From the NCBI GenBank assembly GCA_012520645.1, contig JAAYNV010000040.1, positions 1-64,000 of the forward strand: 64,000 bases of DNA, given 5' to 3'. The position numbers and the translations under genes are program-made. The DNA is from Clostridiales bacterium (GTDB lineage Bacteria > Bacillota > Clostridia > Lachnospirales > Lachnospiraceae). The first letter of the stretch is position 1. Every line of letters begins with the position of its first letter. A model generated the notes under the pieces. It was given only the letters and a program-made list of their open reading frames with translations. It was not told the origin of the DNA and searched no databases. Positions 43,238 to 52,786 of this stretch are shown here, in pieces.

Positions 43238-44119
43238 ATGCAGGATTTAATGGGAGCGGGAGATATAGCATTTCCGCATCTTGGCATTTATCTGGAAAAT
43301 GTGCCAAAATCTTTTAGTGTCTTCGGATTTGAGATTGCGTTTTACGGAGTCATTATTACGTTTGGTGTGCTTGCCGGATTAATATTAGCGCTTAGAGAGG
43401 CGAAGATTAGCGGGCAGAATCAGGATGATTACTGGGATTTTTTCATGTATGCACTCATCTTCTCCATACTGGGAGCCAGACTTTACTATGTGATTTTTGC
43501 AGGAGGCTGGGAGAGATATAAGAAAAATCCACTTTTAATCTTGAACACCAGAGAGGGCGGACTGGCCATTTACGGTGCGGTGATTGCAGCGTTTCTGACC
43601 CTGTTTGTCTATACCAAGGTCAAAAAGAAGTCGTTTTTTCAGATGGGTGATACTGCAGTGCCGGGACTGATTCTCGGACAGATCATTGGACGTTGGGGAA
43701 ATTTTATGAACAGAGAAGCGTTTGGCGAGTATACAGATGGTCTGTTCGCCATGCGGTTGCCGACAGCGGCAGTGCGCGCCAATGAGATTACCGATACAAT
43801 GCGGGCACATATGACTGATGGAGTCAATTATATTCAGGTTCATCCCACGTTTTTATATGAGGGGCTTTGGAATTTGTTTGTATTGAGCTTAATGATGCTG
43901 TATCGAAAGCATAAGAAATTCGAGGGTGAGATCTGTCTGTTTTATCTGGGCGGCTATGGAATCGGTCGTTTCTTTATCGAAGGGCTCAGAACCGACCAGC
44001 TTCAGATCGGCAGTACCGGAATTGCAGTTTCCCAGATGTTGGGAATCGGGTTGTTTGTTTTCTCGGCGGTAACGGATATTGTGGTCCGGATACGTCTTCA
44101 AAAAAAGCAGCAGGCATAG
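43238..44119 (+). CDS. lgt: Prolipoprotein diacylglyceryl transferase
   Basis: A 293-residue integral membrane enzyme transferring diacylglyceryl from phosphatidylglycerol to the lipobox Cys of prolipoproteins. The family signature GRWGNFMNREAFGEYTD (about 147-163) is present with YGVIITFGVLAGLILA and GIGRFFIEGLRTDQL. It would process the several lipoproteins encoded in this window. The start is uncertain: GTG 43229, ATG 43238 and ATG 43250 are in frame and none has a strong ribosome binding site. A terminator follows. Confidence 0.93.
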   Translation: MQDLMGAGDIAFPHLGIYLENVPKSFSVFGFEIAFYGVIITFGVLAGLILALREAKISGQNQDDYWDFFMYALIFSILGARLYYVIFAGGWERYKKNPLLILNTREGGLAIYGAVIAAFLTLFVYTKVKKKSFFQMGDTAVPGLILGQIIGRWGNFMNREAFGEYTDGLFAMRLPTAAVRANEITDTMRAHMTDGVNYIQVHPTFLYEGLWNLFVLSLMMLYRKHKKFEGEICLFYLGGYGIGRFFIEGLRTDQLQIGSTGIAVSQMLGIGLFVFSAVTDIVVRIRLQKKQQA

Positions 44120-44136
44120 AAAAATTAAATAAGGAT

Positions 44137-44174
44137 AAAAAAAGGCATTCCAATATTTTGGGGTGTCTTTTTTT
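44137..44174 (+). terminator. Rho-independent terminator after lgt
   Basis: AAAAAAAGGCATTCC pairs with GGGGTGTCTTTTTTT (two G-U pairs) around an 8-nt AT-rich loop. It separates the translation/envelope run from the dcw cluster. Confidence 0.8.
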
Positions 44175-44252
44175 GTGCCTACAATATGTTGGAAAGCCTT
44201 TATAAATCTTAAAAAATTCTTTAGAAATAATTTACAAATTGCCCATTTTTGC

Positions 44253-44281
44253 TTGTCAAAGGGTCCTGAATGGGTTAAAAT
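44253..44281 (+). promoter_or_regulatory. dcw cluster promoter (PmraZ)
   Basis: TTGTCA (44253-44258), a 17-nt spacer and TAAAAT (44276-44281) place transcription start near 44288, just before the MraZ repeats. Confidence 0.7.
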
Positions 44282-44290
44282 GACTTCATA

Positions 44291-44340
44291 AGTGGAGAAA
44301 AGTGGTGCAAAATGGTTCAGAGTGGGACAAAGTGGTAAAA
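44291..44340 (+). promoter_or_regulatory. MraZ operator: five 10-bp direct repeats
   Basis: Five contiguous decamers, AGTGGAGAAA, AGTGGTGCAA, AATGGTTCAG, AGTGGGACAA and AGTGGTAAAA, share the A(G/A)TGG core at an exact 10-bp period. MraZ is known to bind TGGG-type repeats with 10-bp spacing in front of its own gene. Placement downstream of the predicted start suits roadblock-type autorepression. Confidence 0.85.
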
Positions 44341-44373
44341 ATCTGACCAGACCGCTTTTGGCAGGTGATTGTT

Positions 44374-44805
44374 ATGTTTATGGGCGAATACAACCACACA
44401 ATTGATGCCAAGGGCAGGCTTATCATCCCTTCCAAATTCCGGGAGAGTCTGGGCGAGGCTTTCGTTGTGACGAAGGGGCTGGATGGCTGTCTGTTTGTGT
44501 ACGACGAGGAAGAGTGGAAACGCCTGGAGGAAATTTTAAAAAACCTGCCGTTAAACAGTAAGGATGCCAGACAGCTGGTACGTTTCTTTCTTGCAGGTGC
44601 CATGGAAGCAGAGGTGGACAAGCAGGGAAGAATACTGCTCCCATCCAATTTACGGGAATATGCCGGATTGGAAAAGGATGTCGTGCTGATTGGCGTAGCG
44701 AGCCGCGTGGAAATCTGGAGTAAGGAGCGCTATGAGGGAACTGTCACTTATGACGATATGGATGAAATTGCAGAGCGTATGTCAGAGCTTGGTTTTAGTA
44801 TTTGA
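44374..44805 (+). CDS. mraZ: Transcriptional regulator MraZ
   Basis: A 143-residue AbrB-like ring-forming DNA-binding protein that controls the dcw cluster. The two pseudo-repeats are visible as [17 protein letters not shown] (about 8-24) and [19 protein letters not shown] (about 77-95). ATG 44374 is preferred over GTG 44365; AGGTG lies 6 nt upstream. Its target repeats lie directly in front. Confidence 0.95.
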   Translation: MFMGEYNHTIDAKGRLIIPSKFRESLGEAFVVTKGLDGCLFVYDEEEWKRLEEILKNLPLNSKDARQLVRFFLAGAMEAEVDKQGRILLPSNLREYAGLEKDVVLIGVASRVEIWSKERYEGTVTYDDMDEIAERMSELGFSI

Positions 44806-44856
44806 TGCTTCACGTAGGATGTTTTATAGCGGATGCTGTACGAGAAAGGAATGGAC

Positions 44857-45792
44857 ATGGAGTTTAAACATACCTCCGTACTTCTTGCGGAAACGATCGA
44901 ACAACTGCATATCAGACCGGAGGGAATTTATCTGGACGGAACACTCGGTGGCGGCGGACATGCCTATCATGTGGCAGAGAGACTTAGTGGAAAAGGCAGA
45001 CTGATCGGAATCGATCAGGATGAAGCAGCCATTCAGGCAGCAGGCGAGAGACTTGCACCCTTTGAGGACAGGGTTACAATTATACGTAATAATTACTGCA
45101 ATGCAAAGGAAGCACTAAAGAAGATCGGTGTGGAGAAGGTGGATGGTATTGTACTGGATTTAGGAGTGTCTTCCTATCAGTTAGATACCGTGGAAAGAGG
45201 ATTCTCCTATAAATATGATACGGCACTGGATATGCGCATGGACAGACGCCAGAGTCTGACTGCAAAGGATATTGTAAACGATTATTCCGAGATGGAACTG
45301 TATCGGATCATCCGGGATTACGGCGAAGATCAGTTCGCAAAAAATATAGCCAAGCATATTGTAAGAGCCAGAAGCGAAAAAACAATTGAAACGACCGGAG
45401 AACTAAATGAGATCATAAAGGCAGCGATACCGGCAAAGATGCGGGCGACCGGAGGACATCCATCCAAGCGCACGTTTCAGGCAATCCGGATCGAATGCAA
45501 CAGAGAACTGGAGGTACTGAAGAATTCTCTGGATATGATGATTGATCTGTTGAATCCGGGAGGAAGGCTTTGTATTATTACCTTTCATTCCCTGGAGGAC
45601 CGAATCGTCAAATCCGGTTTTAAGAAGAACGAATCACCGTGTACCTGTCCACCGGATTTTCCGGTATGTGTATGCGGAAAGGTTTCAAAAGGAAAGGTAA
45701 TCACGAGAAAACCGATTCTTCCGGGGGAGGAAGAACTGGAGGAGAATAAACGCTCTAAGAGTGCAAAGCTGAGGGTGTTTGAACGAAAATAA
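44857..45792 (+). CDS. rsmH: 16S rRNA m4C1402 methyltransferase
   Basis: A 311-residue SAM enzyme (MraW). Motifs: [29 protein letters not shown] (SAM loop), [16 protein letters not shown], and [16 protein letters not shown]-like [16 protein letters not shown]. The C-terminal [14 protein letters not shown] cluster is typical. Three ATGs are in frame (44833, 44851, 44857); 44857 has AAAGGA at proper spacing. Second gene of the dcw operon. Confidence 0.94.
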   Translation: MEFKHTSVLLAETIEQLHIRPEGIYLDGTLGGGGHAYHVAERLSGKGRLIGIDQDEAAIQAAGERLAPFEDRVTIIRNNYCNAKEALKKIGVEKVDGIVLDLGVSSYQLDTVERGFSYKYDTALDMRMDRRQSLTAKDIVNDYSEMELYRIIRDYGEDQFAKNIAKHIVRARSEKTIETTGELNEIIKAAIPAKMRATGGHPSKRTFQAIRIECNRELEVLKNSLDMMIDLLNPGGRLCIITFHSLEDRIVKSGFKKNESPCTCPPDFPVCVCGKVSKGKVITRKPILPGEEELEENKRSKSAKLRVFERK

Positions 45793-45813
45793 ATTTTGAA
45801 GGGGTAGATTGTC

Positions 45814-46323
45814 ATGGCAGCATCCAGGAACAGACAACAGACGAATCGAAGACAAACTACATATCGAAAAAACGAGGCGGAGAGAAGAAATACCTATATC
45901 TACGATAACACAGCCAGAGAACTGGATGTCAGAAGGGCGATGGAGGAGGCTCCGAAAAAGAAGCTTTCCCACACAGCCCGTAAGAACCGGGAAAAGGCTC
46001 GCCATATGAATCTCGGATATGTCCTGTTTCTGACGATGGCATTAGGTGTGACGGGTATTATTTTGATTGGCTATATCAGACTCCAGTCGGATATTACGGC
46101 AAGCGTGAAGAACATTTCCAGACTGGAGAGCAGGTTAAGCACACTGAAAATGGAAAATGATGAGGAACTCAGCCGGATTGAGAGTTCCATTGATCTGGGA
46201 GAGGTAAAGCGGATCGCAATGGAGGAGCTAGGCATGACCTATGCGGAGGAGGGACAGATCGTGGAGTATTCCTCGGAGGGAAGTGATTATGTCAGACAGG
46301 TGGCAGAGCTTCCGGGGATGTAG
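45814..46323 (+). CDS. ftsL: FtsL-like cell division protein
   Basis: A 169-residue bitopic protein: long basic cytoplasmic N-terminus, one helix (LGYVLFLTMALGVTGIILIGYI, about 67-88), then a coiled coil (ISRLESRLSTLKMENDEELSRIES) outside. Size, topology and position between rsmH and the PBP gene define it as FtsL, which together with FtsB/DivIC and FtsQ activates septal synthesis. Sequence conservation is low, so the name rests on context. Confidence 0.85.
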   Translation: MAASRNRQQTNRRQTTYRKNEAERRNTYIYDNTARELDVRRAMEEAPKKKLSHTARKNREKARHMNLGYVLFLTMALGVTGIILIGYIRLQSDITASVKNISRLESRLSTLKMENDEELSRIESSIDLGEVKRIAMEELGMTYAEEGQIVEYSSEGSDYVRQVAELPGM

Positions 46324-46349
46324 GAAAAACAGGAAAAGCGGGTGTCTAT

Positions 46350-48578
46350 TTGAGTAAACAGAGAGTGCGTCAGGAAAGAGCAGGAACAGAAAGAAAGAAA
46401 AAAGAAAATCGAAATAAATTTACCACGAGAATGCAGAAAAAGCTGCTGGTGCTGTTCTTTTTTGTACTGCTGGCTTTTGCCGGATTGAGTGCAAGACTGA
46501 TTCTGATCAATAAAGAAAACGGCGAATCCTATAAGAAGCAGATTCTTTCACAGCAGCAGTATGAAAGCAAAACCCTGCCCTATAGGCGGGGCGATATCAT
46601 GGATTCTAAAGGGAGCAAGCTGGCAGTCAGCGAAAAGGTATACAATGTGGTTCTGGATACCTATCTGATGACGGAAAAAGAGGAATATATAGAACCGACG
46701 ATCAGTGCCCTGACAAAATGCTTTGGAGTAAACGGAGCAGAGATCCGGACATATATTGCGGAAAATCCAACCTCCCGTTACAATGTACTGGCAAGAAGAT
46801 TAAGTTATGAGGAGGTCAGTCCGTTTTTGGAGATGGAAGCGGATAAGGAAAACGGCGGGGCTAATATACAGGGAATCTGGTTTGAAGAGGAATATAAAAG
46901 AGTTTATCCGAACGGAGAACTGGCGAGTACAATCCTTGGATTTATGGGGAAGGATAATGGTTCTTATGGATTGGAAGAATACTACAACGATATTTTGAAT
47001 GGAACCAATGGCAGGGAATATGGCTATCTGAATGATGACGCTACTCTGGAGCGCAGCATTAAGCCGGCGGTGGACGGCAATTCACTGGTGCTGACGGTAG
47101 ATGCCAATATCCAGAGTATTGTGGAACGTTGCCTGAAGGAATATCGTGAGGAATATACCAATTCGGTAGTGGACGGTCCGGGCTATAAGAATGCCGGCTG
47201 TATTATTATGGATATCCATACCGGAAATATCCTCGCCATGGCAGACAGTTCCGGCTATGATCCGAATAATGCGCAGAATCCCGAAAAACTGATCGGACAG
47301 TTTAAAATTGATGTCAGCGGGAATGGTACGGATGAACTGATTACACAGGAAGTACTTTCCGATATGGTGTCGGACAATGATCTTTTGTATCAGAATCTGA
47401 ACAATATGTGGAAGAATTTCTGTATCAGCAATACCTATGAGCCTGGTTCGGTAGCAAAACCGTTCACCGTTGCCACTGCAATTGAGAGTGGTGCAATTAC
47501 GGGAAATGAGACATACAATTGCGGCGGATTTCTGGAAATCGGAGGACATAAGATCAAATGTCATAATACGCTGGGAGATGGTACATTGACTGTGGGAGAA
47601 GCGATTGAACGTTCCTGTAACGTTGCCATGATGCACATCGGAGAGGCAACGGGAGTCAATACCTTTACCAAATATCAAAGTAATTATAACTTTGGTCTGA
47701 AAACAAATGTGGATATGGCAGGAGAGGCGCGAACGGCAGGACTGCTCTATGATGCGTCAAATATGGGTCCGGCAGAACTTGCGACCTCGACCTTCGGGCA
47801 GGGCTTTAATGTGACGATGATTCAGATGATCACGGCATTTTCGTCCCTGATAAACGGTGGCTATTATTATGAGCCTCATATTGTCAGCAAAATTGTGAAT
47901 GCAGACGGCGCAACCGTCAAAAATATTGAGCCGAGGGTGCTGAAGCAGACCATATCACGGAGTACTTCGGATAAGATCGTAGAATATTGTAATCTGGTCG
48001 TAACAGGAGAGCATGGAACCGGTAAGACTGCACGTCCGGCAGGTTATATGATTGGCGGCAAGACGGGTACGGCGGAGACGCTGCCCCGTGGAAACCATAA
48101 ATATGTCGTTTCCTTTATGGGTTATGCCCCGGCAGACGATCCGCAGATTGCAATTTATGTGGTCGTGCAGGAGGCAAATGGTGATTATCATGGTGATGCC
48201 AAGCACGCGACCAGAATTGTCAGGAGCATTTTGACAGAGGTACTTCCTTATCTGAATATTTCCATGACGGAAGAGCTTTCAGAAGAGGAAAAACAGGAAT
48301 TAGCGGAACACAAGCTGGAAGTGACCGGAGCTGCAAAAAACGTATCGGACAATGAAGCGGATGAAAATGCAGATGAAAATGCGGAAGGAAGTGCTGGGGA
48401 CGAAAGCGACGGGGACGATAGCAGTGCCGGAACAGAAAACGGAGAGGGCAACCTACAGGAACCGGAAATTACGATCGATCCGGAGACAGGCTATGCGGTC
48501 AACTTTGAGGGAGAGCTGGTTGATCCTGCAACCGGAGTTCCGGTAGAACCATCCGGCACCGGACTGGACGGTCTTTAA
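46350..48578 (+). CDS. Class B penicillin-binding protein (septal transpeptidase, FtsI-like)
   Basis: A 742-residue membrane transpeptidase that cross-links peptidoglycan at the septum. One N-terminal helix (LLVLFFFVLLAFAGLSARLIL), a pedestal domain, then the penicilloyl-serine site EPGSVAKPF (SxxK), SCN in ERSCNVAMM, and KTGT in IGGKTGTAET. It lacks PASTA repeats and ends in a long acidic, low-complexity tail (NEADENADENAEG..). TTG 46350 is the start. It may be the vegetative FtsI/PBP2B, with the next gene a specialised paralogue. Confidence 0.9.
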   Translation: MSKQRVRQERAGTERKKKENRNKFTTRMQKKLLVLFFFVLLAFAGLSARLILINKENGESYKKQILSQQQYESKTLPYRRGDIMDSKGSKLAVSEKVYNVVLDTYLMTEKEEYIEPTISALTKCFGVNGAEIRTYIAENPTSRYNVLARRLSYEEVSPFLEMEADKENGGANIQGIWFEEEYKRVYPNGELASTILGFMGKDNGSYGLEEYYNDILNGTNGREYGYLNDDATLERSIKPAVDGNSLVLTVDANIQSIVERCLKEYREEYTNSVVDGPGYKNAGCIIMDIHTGNILAMADSSGYDPNNAQNPEKLIGQFKIDVSGNGTDELITQEVLSDMVSDNDLLYQNLNNMWKNFCISNTYEPGSVAKPFTVATAIESGAITGNETYNCGGFLEIGGHKIKCHNTLGDGTLTVGEAIERSCNVAMMHIGEATGVNTFTKYQSNYNFGLKTNVDMAGEARTAGLLYDASNMGPAELATSTFGQGFNVTMIQMITAFSSLINGGYYYEPHIVSKIVNADGATVKNIEPRVLKQTISRSTSDKIVEYCNLVVTGEHGTGKTARPAGYMIGGKTGTAETLPRGNHKYVVSFMGYAPADDPQIAIYVVVQEANGDYHGDAKHATRIVRSILTEVLPYLNISMTEELSEEEKQELAEHKLEVTGAAKNVSDNEADENADENAEGSAGDESDGDDSSAGTENGEGNLQEPEITIDPETGYAVNFEGELVDPATGVPVEPSGTGLDGL

Positions 48579-48623
48579 AAAGAGGATGTTTCAAAGTTTT
48601 TACAAACTGACAAAATTGGGAAT

Positions 48624-48673
48624 AACCTCATAGGAAGGATAATAAATTGTAAAAATATCCTTTCTATGAGGTT
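48624..48673 (+). promoter_or_regulatory. 18-bp hairpin that buries the ribosome binding site of the second PBP
   Basis: Left arm 48624-48641 and right arm 48656-48673 pair over 18 bp with a single G-U and a 14-nt loop. There is no T-tract after it, so it is unlikely to be a terminator. The right arm contains TATGAGG, the best ribosome binding site for the next gene (TTG 48681), so it could mask translation start. A processing site is an alternative. Confidence 0.6.
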
Positions 48674-48712
48674 TCTGATATTGAAAAATAAAACCTTTCA
48701 CCGAAAAAAATC

Positions 48713-50407
48713 ATGACGGTGTTTGTGGGATGTCTTCTTATATTTCTGTTACTGGCAGGGCGGCTTGTTTATCTGATGGTAGGGTGTTCTGACTATTATT
48801 CGGAGGAGGCGCGCAGACTGCATGAGAGAGAGCGCAGCATCAAGGCGGCACGTGGCAGAATCATAGATGCGAACGGAGTGGTGCTGGCAGACAATAAGAC
48901 GGTCTGTACGGTTTCTGTGATTCACAATCAGATTGAGGACAAGGAAGCGGTCATACAGGTACTCTGCGAAAAGCTTAATCTGGAAGAGGAGTATGTCCGC
49001 AAGCGAGTGGAAAAATATACAGCCATTGAACGTATTAAAAGCAATGTTGATAAGGAGACCGGTGATGCGATTCGTGAACTGAAGCTTCCCGGTGTAAAGG
49101 TGGATGAGGATTACAAGAGGTATTATCCTTATGATTCACTGGCATCCAAAGTGTTAGGTTTTACCGGAGGAGATAATCAGGGTATTGTCGGACTGGAGGT
49201 CAAATATGAGGAATATCTAAAGGGAACGGAAGGAACAATTTTAACGGTGACCGATGCCAAGGGTATTGAAATTGATACGGCAGGAGAGAATAGAATAGAA
49301 CCGGTGAGTGGAGGTGACCTGCATATCAGTCTGGATATGAATATTCAGAAATACGCGACCCAGCTTGCCATGCAGGCAATGGAGACCAAACAGGCGGAAA
49401 GTGTATCCATTCTGGTCATGAATCCCAAGAACGGAGAGATTCTGGCGATGGTCAATGTGCCGGAATTTAATTTAAATGACCCGTTTACTCTGCCAGGGGA
49501 TGCAGATACCTCTGGAATGAGCGAAAAGGAAAAGCAGGATGCCCTGAACCGGATGTGGCGTAACGGCTGTATCAATGATACTTACGAGCCGGGGTCTACT
49601 TTTAAGGTAATTACGGCAGCTGCCGGACTGGAGGCCGGGGTTGTAACAACAGAGGATACTTTTTCCTGTCCGGGATATGTGATGGTGGAGGACCGCAGGA
49701 TACGCTGTCATAAAGCAGGAGGACACGGAACTGAAAATTTTGTGCAGGCGACGATGAATTCCTGCAATCCGGCTTTTGTAACTGTGGGTCTTCGAATTGG
49801 AGCAGAGCGGTATTATGATTATTTTCAAAAGTTTGGGCTGCTTTCCAAGACCAACATCGATCTTCCCGGTGAGGCGGGAACGATTATGCACAAGAAAGAG
49901 AATATCGGTATGGTGGAGCTTGCGACCATGTCTTTCGGACAGTCCTTTCAGATTACGCCGATTCAGCTTGCAACCACCATTTCTTCTATTATAAATGGTG
50001 GTGACCGGGTTACTCCTCATTTTGGAACTTATGTGACATCACCGGACGGGGAGGTCATCCAGAAATTCGAATATCCCGTGAAAGAGCATATTGTCAGTGA
50101 GGAGACATCGGAAACAATGCGCTATATGTTAGAACAGGTAGTGGAGAATGGCGGTGGACAGAAGGCATATATAGAGGGCTATCGGATCGGTGGTAAGACG
50201 GCAACCAGTCAGACACTACCCAGAGGCAGCGGCAGATACATTGCATCTTTCTGCGGTTTTGCTCCGGCAGATGATCCGCAGGTACTTGCCATAGCAATCA
50301 TACACACACCGCAGGGAGTCTATTACGGAGGACAGATTGCAGCGCCGGTGGTAAGACAGCTTTTTGAAAATATTCTTCCTTATTTAGAAGAAATGGATTA
50401 TAATTAA
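48713..50407 (+). CDS. Second class B penicillin-binding protein (SpoVD/FtsI paralogue)
   Basis: A transpeptidase of at least 564 residues. Helix IFLLLAGRLVYLMV is followed by the pedestal, then EPGSTFKVI (SxxK), SCN in MNSCNPAFV, and KTA in IGGKTATSQTL where most PBPs have KTG. ATG 48713 starts inside the membrane helix without a ribosome binding site. The upstream frame TTG 48681 (MKNKTFHRKK), preceded by GAGG, joins it only if the A7 tract at 48704-48710 is read as A8 or by -1 slippage. So the true start is probably 48681. There is no PASTA domain. Tandem PBPs in this position usually split between division and sporulation septa. Confidence 0.85.
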   Translation: MTVFVGCLLIFLLLAGRLVYLMVGCSDYYSEEARRLHERERSIKAARGRIIDANGVVLADNKTVCTVSVIHNQIEDKEAVIQVLCEKLNLEEEYVRKRVEKYTAIERIKSNVDKETGDAIRELKLPGVKVDEDYKRYYPYDSLASKVLGFTGGDNQGIVGLEVKYEEYLKGTEGTILTVTDAKGIEIDTAGENRIEPVSGGDLHISLDMNIQKYATQLAMQAMETKQAESVSILVMNPKNGEILAMVNVPEFNLNDPFTLPGDADTSGMSEKEKQDALNRMWRNGCINDTYEPGSTFKVITAAAGLEAGVVTTEDTFSCPGYVMVEDRRIRCHKAGGHGTENFVQATMNSCNPAFVTVGLRIGAERYYDYFQKFGLLSKTNIDLPGEAGTIMHKKENIGMVELATMSFGQSFQITPIQLATTISSIINGGDRVTPHFGTYVTSPDGEVIQKFEYPVKEHIVSEETSETMRYMLEQVVENGGGQKAYIEGYRIGGKTATSQTLPRGSGRYIASFCGFAPADDPQVLAIAIIHTPQGVYYGGQIAAPVVRQLFENILPYLEEMDYN

Positions 50408-50437
50408 CTTCGGATAAAATCCGCAGGGAGGTAGAAG

Positions 50438-51394
50438 ATGAATTATACAGTAGTAATACCTGTTATTACAGCTTTTGTGATCAGCGTTGTATTGGGACCG
50501 GTCGTAATCCCGTTTTTAAGAAAGTTAAAGGTAGGGCAGACGGTCCGGGATGAGGGACCGCAGAGTCATCTGAAAAAGAGCGGGACTCCGACCATGGGCG
50601 GCATTCTGATTTTAACGAGTGTGGTTATCACATCTCTTTTTTATGTGAAAGATTACCCGAAGATTATTCCAATCCTGTTTCTGACTCTGGGATTTGGACT
50701 GATCGGCTTTCTGGATGATTATATTAAGGTGGTGCTCAAACGATCCATGGGGCTGAGAGCCTGGCAGAAGATGCTGGGACAGCTTGTAGTGACCGGTATT
50801 TTTGCATATTATATGGTTCACTATACGGAGGTCAGTCTGGCAATGAAAATTCCGTTTCTGCCCGGCAGGTATGTAGATTTTGGTATTTTTAATATTCCGA
50901 TGTTGTTCTTTATTGTGATCGGAACAGTAAACGGGACGAACTTTACGGACGGTCTGGACGGACTTGCCAGCAGTGTGACTGTTATGGTAGCAACCTTTTT
51001 TACTGTGGTTGCAATCGGTACAGGAAGCGGTATTGAGCCGATCACCTGCGCGGTAGTGGGTGCGCTGCTCGGTTTTTTGCTGTTCAATGTCTATCCGGCA
51101 AGTGTTTTTATGGGAGATACGGGTTCCCTTGCGCTGGGCGGTTTTGTAGCGGCTGCCGCCTATATGATGCAGATGCCGATTTTTTTGGCTATTGTGGGCT
51201 TTATCTATATGGTAGAGGTTTTATCCGTTATGATACAGGTTACTTATTTTAGGATCACAGGCGGAAAAAGGTTTTTTAAGATGGCACCGATTCATCATCA
51301 TTTTGAATTGTGCGGCTGGTCAGAGACGAGAGTGGTCGCAGTATTCTCGATTGTAACGGCTATTTTGTGTCTGGTGGCATTGATGGCTCTTTAA
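50438..51394 (+). CDS. mraY: Phospho-MurNAc-pentapeptide transferase
   Basis: A 318-residue multi-helix enzyme forming lipid I from UDP-MurNAc-pentapeptide and undecaprenyl phosphate. Motifs: GTPTMGG, GFLDDYIK (DDxxK), NFTDGLDGLA and the terminal APIHHHFELCGW loop. GGGAGG lies upstream of ATG 50438. It sits between the second PBP and murD; murF, which precedes mraY in many Firmicutes, is absent here. Confidence 0.96.
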   Translation: MNYTVVIPVITAFVISVVLGPVVIPFLRKLKVGQTVRDEGPQSHLKKSGTPTMGGILILTSVVITSLFYVKDYPKIIPILFLTLGFGLIGFLDDYIKVVLKRSMGLRAWQKMLGQLVVTGIFAYYMVHYTEVSLAMKIPFLPGRYVDFGIFNIPMLFFIVIGTVNGTNFTDGLDGLASSVTVMVATFFTVVAIGTGSGIEPITCAVVGALLGFLLFNVYPASVFMGDTGSLALGGFVAAAAYMMQMPIFLAIVGFIYMVEVLSVMIQVTYFRITGGKRFFKMAPIHHHFELCGWSETRVVAVFSIVTAILCLVALMAL

Positions 51395-51420
51395 GGTGTG
51401 AGATAAAGGAGATGTGGAAA

Positions 51421-52782
51421 GTGGAGTTGAAACAAAAGAAGGTACTTGTTATTGGAAGCGGCATCAGTGGTATCGGTGCGGCAGATCTTTTGACCGGGCA
51501 GGGGGCAGAGGTGTTTTTGTTTGATGGAAATGACAAACTGGACCCGGAAGCAATACGTACAAGGCTGAAAGATGGGAAAAAGGTAAGTATCTTTTTAGGT
51601 ACCATGCCGGAGCAGGAGCTTAAAGAAATAGAGCTTGCCGTGTTCAGCCCGGGGGTTCCGGTGGATACGCCGTTTGCGGACGATTTACGAAACCGGGGCA
51701 TACGCATCTGGGGCGAGATTGAACTGGGCTATCAGTTTTCAAAGGGGAGGCTCCTTGCGATTACGGGCACGAACGGTAAGACCACGACAACGGCATTAAC
51801 GGGGCAGATCATGAAGGATTATTTTTCCAGTGTTTATGTGGTCGGCAATATCGGTAATCCGTATACAGTGGATGCTTTGCATACGACAGAAGAAACTGTG
51901 ACTGTGGCGGAGATCAGCAGCTTCCAGTTAGAAACGGCAGAACAGTTCCGTCCAAAGGTATCAGCTATTTTGAATGTGACACCGGATCACTTAAACCGTC
52001 ATCATACGATGGAAAATTACGTGGCAGTTAAGGAAAGCATTGCAAAGAACCAGACAAAGGATGACTTCTGTATTTTAAATTATGAAGATGAATATACCAG
52101 AAATTTCGGCAAAAGATGCAGTGCGGCTGTGGTATACTTTTCTTCGGCAAGAGAGCTGGAAGAGGGCATCTATTTAAAGGGAGAAGAAATATATTTATCT
52201 CTCTTTGGAGAGACAAAACATGTCATGAACATTCATGAAATGAAGCTGCTTGGAACACACAATGTGGAGAATGTGATGGCTGCCATCGCTATGGCATACT
52301 GTTTTGGTGTACCGCTTGAAAATATTGTAAATACCGTAAAGGAATTCCGTGCAGTGGAGCACCGGATTGAGTATGTGGCAACGAAGGGCGGTGTGGATTA
52401 CTATAACGATTCCAAGGGAACGAATCCGGATGCAGCAATTAAAGGCATTCAGGCAATGGTGAAGCCAACCATACTGATCGGCGGCGGCTATGACAAGCAA
52501 AACACCTATGATGAGTGGATTGAAGCTTTTGATGGAAAGGTTAAATGGCTTGTGCTGTTAGGACAGACCCGTGAGAAGATTGCCGAATGTGCAAGAAAGC
52601 ATGGATTTACGAATATTATCCTGGCTGACAGCTTTGAGGAGACGATGCAGATCTGCACAGAAAAGGCGGAACCGGGAGATGCGGTTTTATTGTCTCCGGC
52701 CTGTGCCAGCTGGGGAATGTTTCCCAATTATGAAGTCAGGGGACAAATGTTTAAGGAATATGTGAAGCAGCTGAAGGAGTAG
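51421..52782 (+). CDS. murD: UDP-MurNAc-L-alanine--D-glutamate ligase
   Basis: A 453-residue Mur ligase adding D-Glu to the stem peptide. N-terminal nucleotide-fold motif VLVIGSGISGIGAADLL, ATP loop ITGTNGKTTTTALTG, AEISSFQLET, LNVTPDHLNRH, and YYNDSKGTNPDA. The track starts at ATG 51310 within mraY. GTG 51421 has AAGGAG 9 nt upstream, while ATG 51412 touches that ribosome binding site, so 51421 is preferred. Confidence 0.93.
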   Translation: MELKQKKVLVIGSGISGIGAADLLTGQGAEVFLFDGNDKLDPEAIRTRLKDGKKVSIFLGTMPEQELKEIELAVFSPGVPVDTPFADDLRNRGIRIWGEIELGYQFSKGRLLAITGTNGKTTTTALTGQIMKDYFSSVYVVGNIGNPYTVDALHTTEETVTVAEISSFQLETAEQFRPKVSAILNVTPDHLNRHHTMENYVAVKESIAKNQTKDDFCILNYEDEYTRNFGKRCSAAVVYFSSARELEEGIYLKGEEIYLSLFGETKHVMNIHEMKLLGTHNVENVMAAIAMAYCFGVPLENIVNTVKEFRAVEHRIEYVATKGGVDYYNDSKGTNPDAAIKGIQAMVKPTILIGGGYDKQNTYDEWIEAFDGKVKWLVLLGQTREKIAECARKHGFTNIILADSFEETMQICTEKAEPGDAVLLSPACASWGMFPNYEVRGQMFKEYVKQLKE

Positions 52783-52786
52783 AAAG

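Noticed and set aside
48340-48460. Asp/Glu/Ser-rich tail of the first PBP as a separate gene or PASTA domain
   Set aside because: It is continuous with the PBP frame, has no PASTA pattern and looks like a low-complexity acidic tail.
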